Source of the DNA: Pseudorhodoferax sp047601025
Lineage (GTDB): Bacteria > Pseudomonadota > Gammaproteobacteria > Burkholderiales > Burkholderiaceae_C
Reading direction: 5' to 3'
Assembly: GCF_047601025.1 (NCBI RefSeq)
Contig: NZ_JASGJZ010000001.1
Coordinates: forward strand, 1,798,001-1,862,000
Length of the DNA stretch: 64,000 nt
The position numbers and the translations under genes are program-made. The notes beneath the pieces were generated by a model that did no database searches, was not told the origin of the DNA, and was given only the letters and a program-made list of their open reading frames with translations. Positions 51,046 to 59,871 of this stretch are shown piece after piece (position 1 is the first letter of the stretch; each line of letters starts with the position of its first letter).

Positions 51046-51446
51046 GTGTGGGCGAACCGCTCGCGCCCACGCGCGCGGCCCGATGACCCCCTGCTGCTCG
51101 CACCGCCGACGCTTTGCGGGCCGCGCCCTTTGGGCCGGGGCACGCCGGACCGCACGCGGGCGTCGCAGTCCTTGCCCTGGCACCCGCCAGGGCGGCGACC
51201 TACGCCTGCGCCCGCGGCCCGCCGCGCCCCCTCGTGGCCGCGATTGGTCCGTTCACCCTGGAAACGGCAGTCGGGTGATGTCGAAAACGAAGAAAATCAA
51301 GTTGTGGCAAGGGGTTACGGCTGTTTTCGGCAACTGCGGAGCAGTTCCAGATGGGTGCGTCGCACCGTCGATCCATTCCAGGGTGCGGACAGCACTTGCC
51401 TGCGTTCCGACCAGTCAACTGCCGTTTTCAGGTTCACGCCTTCTGA
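51046..51446 (+). repeat. Dispersed intergenic repeat, copy C, split by an insertion
   Basis: The region after the zinc-ribbon gene aligns with copies A and B from GTGTGGGCGAACCGCTCGCG through CGATGACCCCC, CCCTTGCCCTGG-like CCTTGCCCTGGCACCCGCC, to GGTCCGTTCAC at 51246-51256. The remaining tail, TTCACGCCTTCTGA, appears only after 51432. The intervening 176 bases are a foreign insertion. The conserved short frame (ATG at 51083) no longer ends at the TTCTGA. Confidence 0.75.
51257..51432. mobile_element. MITE-like 176-bp element with 15-bp inverted ends and a 5-bp target duplication
   Basis: The left end CCTGGAAACGGCAGT (51257-51271) and the inverted right end CCTGAAAACGGCAGT (51418-51432) match at 14 of 15 bases. 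TTCAC occurs just outside each end (51252-51256 and 51433-51437), and removing the element with one TTCAC restores the uninterrupted tail seen in copies A and B. The interior is less G+C-rich than the surroundings and encodes no transposase. It is nonautonomous and would need a transposase elsewhere. The 5-bp duplication and 15-bp ends are compatible with IS1380-type elements, but that is a guess. Confidence 0.7.
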
Positions 51447-51449
51447 GCC

Positions 51450-52523
51450 TCAGGCCGCCGGCGGCATCGGCTCGGCGCGGATGCCCAGCACCCACTCGCG
51501 CCAGATCGCCACCAGCAGCGCCATCAGCACCGGGCCGACGAACAGGCCCACGAAGCCCATGGTCTTGACGCCGCCGATCAGCCCGAAGAAGGTCGGCAGG
51601 AACGGCAACTTGACCGGCCCGCCCACCAGGTGCGGGCGCAGCGTCTTGTCGACGATGAACAGCTCGACCGAGCCCCACAGGAACAGCCCGATGCCCGCGG
51701 CGAGGTGCCCGCCGCCGACCAGGTACAGCGAGACCAGCGTGAAGCTGAGCGGCGCGCCGCCCGGGATCAATGCCATGACGCCGGTCACCACGCCCAGCAG
51801 CACCGGCGAGGGCACGCCGGCGATCCAGTAGGCCAGGCCCAGCACCACGCCCTCGCCCAGCGCGATCAGCCCCATGCCGGTGACCGTGGCGCTGACGGTG
51901 GCCGGCACCACGCGCGAGAAGCGCTGCCAGCGCGGCCCCAGCGTGCGCTCGCCGACGATGTCCAGCTGCGCGGCGAAGACCTTGCCGTCCTTGTAGAGGA
52001 AGAACAGCGTGATCAGCATGAACAGCAACGTCAGCGCCAACTCCAGCAGGTTGCCCGTGGTCTGCAGCGCCAGCCGGTAGATGTTGCCGATGTGCTGGCC
52101 GCTGAGCAACTGCACCCAGTCGCCCAGCGCGCCGGGCTCGCCCAGGTGCTCGATCCACCACTGCGCCATGCGCTCGCCGGCCAGCGGGAACTCGCGCACC
52201 CAGCGCGGCACCGGCGCGCCGGCGCGGTTGGCCTCCAGCAGCCAGCGCACGAAGCCGCTGGCCTCCTGCAGCGCATAGTGCAGCGCCAGCGACAGCGGCA
52301 CCACCAGCCCGATCACGACCACCAGCGTCGCCAGGCTGGCCGCCAGCGCGGTGCGGCCGCCGCAGCGCCGTACCAGGCGCTCGTACAGCGGCCAGCTGGC
52401 GAAGCCGACGATCAGCGCCGCCAGCACCGGCACCAGGAAGCCGCGGAAGAAATAGACGCCGGCGGCGATGACCAGCAGCAGCAGGACGCGGGCGATCAGG
52501 GGAGCTTGCAGGACCGGAGGCAT
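51450..52523 (-). CDS. AI-2E/PerM-family membrane transporter
   Basis: The 357-residue protein has about eight transmembrane segments, a cytoplasmic/periplasmic loop in the middle (GEPGALGDWVQLLSGQ) and the family block LALGEGVVLGLAYWIAG with ALIPGGAPLSF and the late GGVKTMGFVGLFVGPVLMAL. Members include the AI-2 exporter TqsA and Na+/H+ antiporter-like proteins; the substrate is unknown. The ATG at 52523 was chosen because upstream codons lack family similarity. Confidence 0.9.
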   Translation of the reverse strand: MPPVLQAPLIARVLLLLVIAAGVYFFRGFLVPVLAALIVGFASWPLYERLVRRCGGRTALAASLATLVVVIGLVVPLSLALHYALQEASGFVRWLLEANRAGAPVPRWVREFPLAGERMAQWWIEHLGEPGALGDWVQLLSGQHIGNIYRLALQTTGNLLELALTLLFMLITLFFLYKDGKVFAAQLDIVGERTLGPRWQRFSRVVPATVSATVTGMGLIALGEGVVLGLAYWIAGVPSPVLLGVVTGVMALIPGGAPLSFTLVSLYLVGGGHLAAGIGLFLWGSVELFIVDKTLRPHLVGGPVKLPFLPTFFGLIGGVKTMGFVGLFVGPVLMALLVAIWREWVLGIRAEPMPPAA

Positions 52524-52734
52524 TGGGCGGGCAGTGGAACCGCAGTGCGGCGTGCGCACGCTGCGCCGCAAAAGTATAGACAGCGCGCATGCCGCGGCTG
52601 TGGAGCCCCGCCGGGGCAGGCGGCTTCACGCCGCGTCGATCGGCGTGACAGCCGGCTGCGGTGGCGGTGTCCGCCGGGTACGCCCGTCGACGCCCGTGCA
52701 TCCGCGACCGCGGGAGCGGGTCTCGCCCCCCCGG

Positions 52735-53838
52735 TCATCGTGAGGTCGGCCGGCTTCCGATTCCCTCAAGGGCGGAAAACACCCACTTCGTCTTCGCTCT
52801 CCACCAGGGCAATTGTCTTTCCGTGTAGAGGCTGATGATCCAGCATGCCATCAAGATCGCCAGCAGCAAGATGAAGGACGGCAAGGAGCCCCTGGCGGCC
52901 TCGGGAAGATATTCCCCGGCGATCTTGGTCATCGGCCGGTGAAAAAGATAGAGGGTGAACGAGAAGCCGGCCAGCTGCATGAGCACATTCTTGTGTCTCG
53001 CAAAGAATTCCCTGAATCCCTTGGGAAGCGATGGGAATGCGAGGATGTTCAGGCACAGTGCCAGGCTCAATAGATAGTCGGTCAGGAACCTCTGGGAATT
53101 TTCCAGCCGCCACAGCGCCGGCACTCTTTCCTCGATGGACGCCTGAACCCGTGTGTCGATTTCGAAGTGATTCAGGATGACCATCAGCATGGGCGCCAGC
53201 ATGAAGAGCACCATGGCACCGCGGCGGATGCGCAAAGTGCCATTGCGCTGAATGCCGGCGGTCCAGGCCCCGAGGCACCATATCGGAAACAGTGCCAGAA
53301 CTGCCGGCCCGGCGAACACCGCTGCCAGCAACAGCAGCGGCCAGCGCAGACGGCCTTTTGCATAGCAGTACAAACCGAACAGCACATAGAACCAGACTTC
53401 ATAGCACAGCGACCAGAAGGGGTGGTTGAGGGTCAGTTGGGTGGGGCTGTTCCACGACTCGTTCAGGAACGAGATGCTTCCGAGCAGGTCGAGCCATGAG
53501 AATCTGTGGTGCCCTTCGGGAAACCGATCCACTCCAATGAGGACGAGCAGCTCGGCTACGGCAATGGAAAACAAGATCGCCGGCAATGTCACCGAATATA
53601 TTCTCGAAAAGCGGGCAATCGAGTAGTCTGCGGCCGATGGATTTCTCGCATGGGTGTTCGATTGGATGATGAATCCTGACAGCACGAAGAAGATGATCAC
53701 AGCTTCGTGGCTGAAGTTCGACAGCGGAATCCATTGGATGGCGAGGCCATCCTGCGCCATATGCCCTAGAAGTACGGCAAGCGCGGCGGTGAAGCGAAGA
53801 AAATCGAGGTAGGCCGACAGTTCGTTCGAAATTTTCAT
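52735..53838 (-). CDS. Acyltransferase 3 family membrane protein (OafA/YrhL-like)
   Basis: The 367-residue protein starts YLDFLRFTAALAVLLGHMAQ, with the catalytic-type His, has about ten transmembrane segments, FFVLSGFIIQSNTHARNPS and ARFSRIYSVTLPAILFS, and ends in FSFTLYLFHRPMTKIAG. The family O-acylates sugars or lipids, for example O-antigen or exopolysaccharide. Base composition is clearly less G+C-rich than the genes on both sides, and codon choice is mixed, suggesting transfer. No sugar genes lie nearby, so the acceptor is unknown. Confidence 0.9.
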   Translation of the reverse strand: MKISNELSAYLDFLRFTAALAVLLGHMAQDGLAIQWIPLSNFSHEAVIIFFVLSGFIIQSNTHARNPSAADYSIARFSRIYSVTLPAILFSIAVAELLVLIGVDRFPEGHHRFSWLDLLGSISFLNESWNSPTQLTLNHPFWSLCYEVWFYVLFGLYCYAKGRLRWPLLLLAAVFAGPAVLALFPIWCLGAWTAGIQRNGTLRIRRGAMVLFMLAPMLMVILNHFEIDTRVQASIEERVPALWRLENSQRFLTDYLLSLALCLNILAFPSLPKGFREFFARHKNVLMQLAGFSFTLYLFHRPMTKIAGEYLPEAARGSLPSFILLLAILMACWIISLYTERQLPWWRAKTKWVFSALEGIGSRPTSR

Positions 53839-53900
53839 GGTCGTTGCATGTCGTGTCGGCGGATCGTTGGCAAGAGGCCGGGCATCGGGGCAGGAGTCTC

Positions 53901-55037
53901 TTACACGCCGCGCGCGCGGTCCCGCGCGAACTGGGCGCGGAATTCCGTGAACGTTCCCGCCTCCAGCGCCGCGCGGATCTCGCGCATCAGGTTCAGGTAG
54001 TAGTGCAGGTTGTGGACCGTGGTCAGCATCGGCCCCAGCATCTCGCCGCAGCGGTCCAGGTGGTGCAGGTAGGCGCGCGAGAAGCCGCCGGCGCAGGCGT
54101 GGCAGGTGCAGGTCTCGTCCAGCGGGCGCGGGTCCTGGCGGTGGCGGGCGTTGCGGACCTTCAGGTCGCCGAAGCGCGTGAAGACCGTGCCGTTGCGCGC
54201 ATTGCGCGTCGGCATCACGCAGTCGAACATGTCCACGCCGCAGGCCACGCCCTCGACCAGGTCCTCCGGCGTGCCCACGCCCATCAGGTAGCGCGGCTTG
54301 CGGGCCGGCAGCCGATGCGGCGTGTGGGCGACGATGCGCCGCATGTCCTCCTTGGGCTCGCCGACGCTGACGCCGCCGATCGCGTAGCCCGGGAAGTCCA
54401 TGTCCACCAGCGCGGCCAGCGAGGCTTCGCGCAGGTGCTCGAACATGCCGCCCTGCACGATGCCGAACAGCGCGTTCGGGTTCTCGAGCCGCGCGAACTC
54501 GGCCTGGCAGCGCCGCGCCCAGCGCAGGCTCAGCTCCATCGAGGCGCGCGCCTCGGCCTCGGTGGTCACGCGGCCCTGGGTGTCGTAGGGCGTGCACTCG
54601 TCGAACTGCATCGCGATGTCGCTGTTCAGCACGGTCTGGATCTGCATGCTGACCTCGGGCGTCAGGAACAGCCGGTCGCCGTTGACCGGCGAGGCGAACT
54701 TCACGCCCTCCTCGCTGATCTTGCGCATGGCGCCGAGGCTCCAGACCTGGAAGCCGCCCGAGTCGGTCAGGATCGGCCGCTCCCAGCGCTCGAAGCGGTG
54801 CAGCCCGCCGAAGGCGCGGACCACGTCCAGGCCCGGCCGCATCCACAGGTGGAAGGTGTTGGCGAGGATGATCTGCGCGCCCATCTCCTCCAGCGAGCGC
54901 GGCATCACGCCCTTGACCGTGCCGTAGGTGCCGACCGGCATGAAGATCGGCGTCTGCACCACGCCGTGGTTGAGCGTCAGCGTGCCGCGGCGGGCGTGGC
55001 TGTGCGGGTCGGTCGTCAGGAGTTCAAAGTGCAGCAT
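53901..55037 (-). CDS. tgt: tRNA-guanine transglycosylase
   Basis: The 378-residue enzyme shows ILTDSGGFQVWSL (nucleophile Asp), FGIVQGGMF, the GYAIGGVSVGEP loop, DCVMPTRNARNG with the second catalytic Asp, and a CTCHAC zinc motif with a downstream His. It exchanges guanine for preQ1 at position 34 of tRNAs with GUN anticodons. The gene overlaps the end of queA by 14 bases, so the two are translationally coupled. Confidence 0.98.
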   Translation of the reverse strand: MLHFELLTTDPHSHARRGTLTLNHGVVQTPIFMPVGTYGTVKGVMPRSLEEMGAQIILANTFHLWMRPGLDVVRAFGGLHRFERWERPILTDSGGFQVWSLGAMRKISEEGVKFASPVNGDRLFLTPEVSMQIQTVLNSDIAMQFDECTPYDTQGRVTTEAEARASMELSLRWARRCQAEFARLENPNALFGIVQGGMFEHLREASLAALVDMDFPGYAIGGVSVGEPKEDMRRIVAHTPHRLPARKPRYLMGVGTPEDLVEGVACGVDMFDCVMPTRNARNGTVFTRFGDLKVRNARHRQDPRPLDETCTCHACAGGFSRAYLHHLDRCGEMLGPMLTTVHNLHYYLNLMREIRAALEAGTFTEFRAQFARDRARGV

Positions 55038-56076
55038 GGTCGTCTCGTGCGAGCAGCATGGCGTCGCCGTAGCTGAAGAAGCGGTAGCGCTGCGCGATCG
55101 CGTGGCGGTACAGCGCCATCACGTGCCCGTGGCCGGCGAAGGCCGACACCAGCATCATCAGCGTGGACTTGGGCAGGTGGAAGTTGGTGAGCAGCAGGTC
55201 CACCACCTGGAAGCGGTGGCCGGGGCGGATGAAGATGCTGGTGTCGCCCTCGGCGCGGCCGGTCTGCGCCCAGGACTCCAGCGTGCGCACGGTGGTCGTG
55301 CCCACGGCCAGCACGCGGCCGCCGCGCGCGCGCGCGGCGGCGATGGCGTCCAGCGTCGCCGGCGGGATCGCGTAGCGCTCGCTGTGCATGCGGTGCGCGT
55401 CCAGGTCCTCGGTCTTGACCGGCTGGAAGGTGCCGGCGCCCACGTGCAGCGTGCAGCTGGCGCGTTGCACGCCGCGCGCCTCCAGCGCCGCCAGCACGGC
55501 CTCGTCGAAGTGCAGCGCCGCCGTCGGCGCGGCCACGGCGCCGGGCGCGCGCGCGAACACGGTCTGGTAGCGCCGGGCGTCCTCGGCCGTGTCGGCGTGC
55601 GTGATGTAGGGCGGCAGCGGCACGTGGCCGTGCGCGGCCATCAGCGCGTGGGGCGTCTCGCCGGCCGGGCCCTGCAGGGCGAGGCGGAACAGCGGCCCGT
55701 CCGCCTGCGGCCAGCGGCCCAGCAGCGTGGCCGTGAAGCCGCCGTCCATCGCCAGCACGGTGCCCGGGGGCGGCTTCTTGCTGACCTTCATGTGGGCGGC
55801 GACCTCGCTGCCCTGGAGCACGCGCTCGACCAGCAGCTCCAGCCGGCCGCCGCTGGGCTTGGCGCCGAACAGCCGGGCCTTGACGACCTGGGTGTCGTTG
55901 AAGACCAGCAGGTCGCCCGGCTCCAGCAGACGGGGCAGTTCGCGGAAGACGCGGTCGACCGGCTGCGCGCCGCGCCCGTCCAGCAGCCGCGAGGCGCTGC
56001 GCTCCGCGGCGGGGTGCTGGGCGACGAGTTCGGGGGGAAGCGCGAAATCGAAGTCGCGCAGGGAGAAGGAACGCAT
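55024..56076 (-). CDS. queA: S-adenosylmethionine:tRNA ribosyltransferase-isomerase
   Basis: The 350-residue protein starts MRSFSLRDFDFALPPELVAQHP and has LVFNDTQVVKARLFG, TAALHFDE and LHVGAGTFQPVKTED, and the C-terminal TNFHLPKSTLMMLVSAF. It makes epoxyqueuosine from preQ1-tRNA and S-adenosylmethionine. It is divergent from recG with only 70 bases between the starts, so promoters overlap there. The start at 56076 is the family start; the open frame upstream is noncoding. Confidence 0.97.
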   Translation of the reverse strand: MRSFSLRDFDFALPPELVAQHPAAERSASRLLDGRGAQPVDRVFRELPRLLEPGDLLVFNDTQVVKARLFGAKPSGGRLELLVERVLQGSEVAAHMKVSKKPPPGTVLAMDGGFTATLLGRWPQADGPLFRLALQGPAGETPHALMAAHGHVPLPPYITHADTAEDARRYQTVFARAPGAVAAPTAALHFDEAVLAALEARGVQRASCTLHVGAGTFQPVKTEDLDAHRMHSERYAIPPATLDAIAAARARGGRVLAVGTTTVRTLESWAQTGRAEGDTSIFIRPGHRFQVVDLLLTNFHLPKSTLMMLVSAFAGHGHVMALYRHAIAQRYRFFSYGDAMLLARDDHAAL

Positions 56077-56146
56077 GGGCTTGAGGGCTGGACGAGCCCG
56101 TTCCAAGTGGGGAAAGCCGGCGATTGTCCCACGGCACAATGCCCCG

Positions 56147-58198
56147 GTGCCTGCCCGAGACGCCCTGAGCCCCGCGCGCCGGGCCCTGCGCAAGCTGGGC
56201 CTCACGCACGACATCGACCTGGCGCTGCACCTGCCGCTGCGCTACGAGGACGAGACCCGCATCCGGCGCCTGTCCGACGTGCGCGAGGGCGAGACCGTGC
56301 AGATCGCCGCCACCGTGGTCGGCAGCGAAGTCCGCCCCGGCCCGCGCCGCCAGCTGCTGGTGACCGTGGACGACGGCACGGACCGCTGCCTGCTGCGCTT
56401 CTTCAGCTTCTACCCCTCGCACCGCCAGGCGCTGGCACCGGGCGTGCGCATCCGCGTGCGCGGCGAGGTGCGCGGCGGCTTCGGCGGCTGGCAGATGCTG
56501 CACCCGCAGTTCCGCCCCGACACCGGCGCGCTGCCCACGGCGCTGACGCCGGTCTACCCCAGCGCCGCCGGCCTGGCGCAGCGCTACCTGCGCCAGGCCG
56601 TGCTGGCCGGCCTGGCGCGCGCGGACCTCGCGGAGACGCTGCCGCCGGACGAGGCCGCGCGCCACTGGAGCCTGCGCGCCGCGCTGGACTTCCTGCACCA
56701 CCCGGCGCCCGATGTCTCGCTGGCCGCGCTGGAGGACCGCAGCCACCCGGCCTGGCAGCGCCTGAAGGCCGAGGAGCTGCTGGCGCAGCAGCTCTCGCAG
56801 CGCATGGCCCGGCGCGAGCGCGAGCACCTGCGCGCGCCGCGCCTGCCGCCGGTCGGCGGCGCCGTGCGCGACGGCCTGCTGGCCGCGCTGCCGTTCGCGC
56901 TGACCGGCGCGCAGCAGCGCGTGGCCGCCGAGATCGCCGCCGACCTCGCGCGCGAGCAGCCCATGCACCGGCTGCTGCAGGGCGACGTCGGCTCGGGCAA
57001 GACCGTGGTCGCCGCGCTGGCCGCCGCGCTGTGCATCGACGCCGGCTGGCAGTGCGTGCTGATGGCGCCGACCGAGATCCTGGCGGAGCAGCATTTCCGC
57101 AAGCTGGCCGACTGGCTGGCGCCGCTGCTGGCCGCGTGCGGCCAGAGCATCGCCTGGCTCGGCGGCGGGCAGGCGAAGAAGGCGCGCACGGCCGCGCTGG
57201 CGGCCATCGCCGACGGCTCGGCCGCGCTGGTCGTCGGCACGCACGCGGTGATCCAGGACAAGGTGCACTTCGCGCGCCTGGCCCTGGCCGTGGTCGACGA
57301 GCAGCACCGCTTCGGCGTGGCGCAGCGGCTGGCGCTGCGCGGCAAGCTGGCGCACGACGGCGGCGAGCCGCACCTGCTGATGATGAGCGCCACGCCGATC
57401 CCGCGCACCCTGGCCATGGGCTACTACGCCGACCTGGACGTCTCCACCATCGACGAGCTGCCGCCCGGCCGCACGCCGGTGCTCACCCGCGTGGTGCACG
57501 AGGGGCGCCGCGCCGAGGTCGTGGCGCGCATCGCCGGGCAGCTGGCCGAGGGCCGGCAGATCTACTGGGTCTGCCCGCTGATCGAGGAGAGCGAGGCCGT
57601 CGACCTCGCCAACGCCACGGCCACGCACGCCGAGCTGTCGGCCGCGCTGCCGGGCGTGCTGGTCGGCCTGCTGCACGCGCGCATGCCGCCGGCCGAGAAA
57701 AAGGCCGTGATGGCGCTGTTCACGGCCGGGCAGATGGGCATGCTGGTCAGCACCACGGTGATCGAGGTCGGGGTGGACGTGCCGAACGCCTCGCTGATGG
57801 TGATCGAGCACGCCGAGCGCTTCGGCCTGTCGCAGCTGCACCAGCTGCGCGGGCGCGTGGGGCGCGGCGCGGCGGCCTCGGCCTGCGTGCTGCTGTACTC
57901 GACCGGCGACGCGCCGCGCCTGGGCGAGGCCGCGCGCGCCCGGCTGCAGGCCATGGCGGCCACCGGCGACGGCTTCGAGATCGCCCGGCGCGACCTGGAG
58001 ATCCGCGGCCCCGGCGAGTTCCTGGGCGAGCGCCAGTCCGGCGCGCCGCTGCTGCGCTTCGCCGACCTGGAGCGCGACGCCGACCTGCTGGCCTGGGCGC
58101 GCGCGCTGGCCCCGCGCCTGCTGGACCAGCACCCGGACCTGGCCGCCCGCCACGTGCTGCGCTGGCTGGGCGGCCGGGCGGAATTCCTCAAGGCCTGA
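56147..58198 (+). CDS. recG: ATP-dependent DNA helicase RecG
   Basis: The 683-residue enzyme starts with GTG at 56147 and has the wedge/OB domain (VRIRVRGEVRGGF), Walker A GDVGSGKT, the DEQHRFGV motif II, SATPIPRTL and the QLRGRVGRG motif VI. It remodels stalled replication forks and branch-migrates Holliday junctions. The length matches the family. It is followed by oxyR 89 bases later. Confidence 0.97.
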   Translation: MPARDALSPARRALRKLGLTHDIDLALHLPLRYEDETRIRRLSDVREGETVQIAATVVGSEVRPGPRRQLLVTVDDGTDRCLLRFFSFYPSHRQALAPGVRIRVRGEVRGGFGGWQMLHPQFRPDTGALPTALTPVYPSAAGLAQRYLRQAVLAGLARADLAETLPPDEAARHWSLRAALDFLHHPAPDVSLAALEDRSHPAWQRLKAEELLAQQLSQRMARREREHLRAPRLPPVGGAVRDGLLAALPFALTGAQQRVAAEIAADLAREQPMHRLLQGDVGSGKTVVAALAAALCIDAGWQCVLMAPTEILAEQHFRKLADWLAPLLAACGQSIAWLGGGQAKKARTAALAAIADGSAALVVGTHAVIQDKVHFARLALAVVDEQHRFGVAQRLALRGKLAHDGGEPHLLMMSATPIPRTLAMGYYADLDVSTIDELPPGRTPVLTRVVHEGRRAEVVARIAGQLAEGRQIYWVCPLIEESEAVDLANATATHAELSAALPGVLVGLLHARMPPAEKKAVMALFTAGQMGMLVSTTVIEVGVDVPNASLMVIEHAERFGLSQLHQLRGRVGRGAAASACVLLYSTGDAPRLGEAARARLQAMAATGDGFEIARRDLEIRGPGEFLGERQSGAPLLRFADLERDADLLAWARALAPRLLDQHPDLAARHVLRWLGGRAEFLKA

Positions 58199-58226
58199 AG
58201 CAGCGCCGCCACCGCCGTGCCCCGGT

Positions 58227-58256
58227 GCCCCGTATGGGCGCGAGCGGCTCGTTCAC
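58227..58256 (-). repeat. Fragment of the dispersed intergenic repeat (copy D)
   Basis: The reverse complement GTGAACGAGCCGCTCGCGCC resembles the head of copies A-C (GTGGACGAACCGCTC) over about 30 bases with roughly eight differences. It lies between recG and oxyR. It is short and may be chance. Confidence 0.35.
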
Positions 58257-58287
58257 AGCTTCCGGGCACCGGACGACAATAGCCGCC

Positions 58288-59244
58288 ATGACATTGACGG
58301 AACTCAAGTACATCGTCGCCGTGGCCCGGGAGAAGCACTTCGGCAAGGCCGCCGAAGCCTGCTTCGTCTCGCAGCCCACGCTGTCGGTGGCCGTCAAGAA
58401 GCTGGAAGAGGAACTGGACCTCAAGCTGTTCGAGCGCAGCGCCAACGAGGTCGCCGTCACCCCGCTGGGCGAGGAGATCGTGCGCCAGGCGCAGAGCGTG
58501 CTGGAGCAGGCCGCCAACATCAAGGAGATCGCCAAGCGCGGCAAGGACCCGCTGGCCGGCCCGCTGAAGCTCGGCGTGATCTACACCATCGCCCCCTACC
58601 TGCTGCCCGACCTGGTGCGCCAGGCCATCGCGCGCACGCCGCAGATGCCGCTGATGCTGCAGGAGAACTTCACGGTCAAGCTGCTGGAATCCGTGCGCAC
58701 CGGCGAGCTGGACTGCGCCATCATGGCCGAGCCCTTTCCCGACGCCGGCCTGGCCATCGCGCCGCTGTATGACGAGCCCTTCGTCGCCGTCGTGCCCACC
58801 AGCCACCCGCTGGCCGCGCAGGACCACATCACCGCCCAGCAGCTCAAGAGCGAGACCATGCTGCTGCTGGGCAACGGCCACTGCTTCCGCGACCACGTGC
58901 TGGAGGTCTGCCCCGAGTTCGCGCGCTTCTCCAGCGACGCCGAAGGCATCCGCCGCAGCTTCGAGGGCTCCTCGCTGGAGACCATCAAGCACATGGTGGC
59001 CGCCGGCATGGGCGTGACGCTGGTGCCGCGCCTGGGCGTGCCGGCCGGCGCGCTGGACGCCGCCGGCCGGCGCGGCAAGCGCGCCGAGGACGCCTACGTG
59101 AAGTACCTGAGCTTCGACGGCGAGCCGCCGACGCGCCGCGTGGTGCTGGCCTGGCGCCGCAGCTTCACCCGCTACGAGGCCATCGCCGCGCTGCGCAACG
59201 CGATCTACGCCTGCGAGTTGCCCGGGGTCAAACGCCTGTCCTGA
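58288..59244 (+). CDS. oxyR: Hydrogen peroxide-inducible regulator OxyR
   Basis: The 318-residue LysR-type protein starts MTLTELKYIVAVAREKHFGK. The redox pair is at Cys199 and Cys208 in GNGHCFRDHVLEVCPEF, the same numbering as E. coli OxyR. Oxidation forms the disulfide that activates peroxide-defence promoters. It lies just before dps, a classical OxyR target, and follows recG as in several Burkholderiales. The ATG at 58288 is the family start. Confidence 0.97.
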   Translation: MTLTELKYIVAVAREKHFGKAAEACFVSQPTLSVAVKKLEEELDLKLFERSANEVAVTPLGEEIVRQAQSVLEQAANIKEIAKRGKDPLAGPLKLGVIYTIAPYLLPDLVRQAIARTPQMPLMLQENFTVKLLESVRTGELDCAIMAEPFPDAGLAIAPLYDEPFVAVVPTSHPLAAQDHITAQQLKSETMLLLGNGHCFRDHVLEVCPEFARFSSDAEGIRRSFEGSSLETIKHMVAAGMGVTLVPRLGVPAGALDAAGRRGKRAEDAYVKYLSFDGEPPTRRVVLAWRRSFTRYEAIAALRNAIYACELPGVKRLS

Positions 59245-59341
59245 CGGCGTGCCAGACTACGCCGGCCATGGCCGCGGGCAGCGTTGCCGCACGGGCATGG
59301 CCTGCGCACAATTCCATTTCCAACCTTTTCTGGAGAACTCC

Positions 59342-59854
59342 ATGGCCAAGAAGAATCCCGTCGTCTCCGCGAACGGCGCCCCCGCCATCAACATCGGCAT
59401 CGGCGAGAAGGACCGCGCCGCCGTCGCCAAGGGCCTGTCGCGCCTGCTGGCCGACACCTACACCCTGTACCTGACCACCCATAACTTCCACTGGAACGTC
59501 ACCGGTCCCATGTTCAACTCGCTGCACGCGATGTTCATGGCGCAGTACACCGAGCTGTGGAACGCCGTCGATCCGATCGCCGAGCGCATCCGCTCGCTGG
59601 GCCACCAGGCGCCCGGCTCCTACGCCCAGTTCACCGAACTGGCCAGCGTGCCCGACGCCCCCACCCAGCCGCCGGCGGCGCTGGAGATGGTGCGCATCCT
59701 GGTCAAGGGCCACGAGGCCGTGGCCCGTACCGCGCGCGAGCTGTTCCCCGCCGCCGACAAGGCCGGCGACGAGCCCACGGCCGACCTGCTGACCCAGCGC
59801 ATGACGGTGCACGAGCAGACCGCCTGGATGCTGCGCTCGCTGCTCGAAGAGTGA
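59342..59854 (+). CDS. dps: Dps family DNA-binding ferritin-like protein
   Basis: The 170-residue protein has the Dps ferroxidase motif: THNFHWNVTGPMFNSLH with His and Trp, then an Asp/Glu pair in a helix (WNAVDPIAERIRSLG). It oxidises Fe(II) with peroxide inside a dodecamer and often binds DNA; the N-terminus MAKKNP is basic. Just 97 bases follow oxyR, consistent with OxyR control. The ATG at 59342 matches the family start. Confidence 0.95.
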   Translation: MAKKNPVVSANGAPAINIGIGEKDRAAVAKGLSRLLADTYTLYLTTHNFHWNVTGPMFNSLHAMFMAQYTELWNAVDPIAERIRSLGHQAPGSYAQFTELASVPDAPTQPPAALEMVRILVKGHEAVARTARELFPAADKAGDEPTADLLTQRMTVHEQTAWMLRSLLEE

Positions 59855-59871
59855 GCCGGAGGGTGGCGACC

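Noticed and set aside
55016..58153. 1045-codon minus-strand frame opposite recG
   Set aside because: Antisense shadow of recG; the only real coding part is the queA region, read in another frame.
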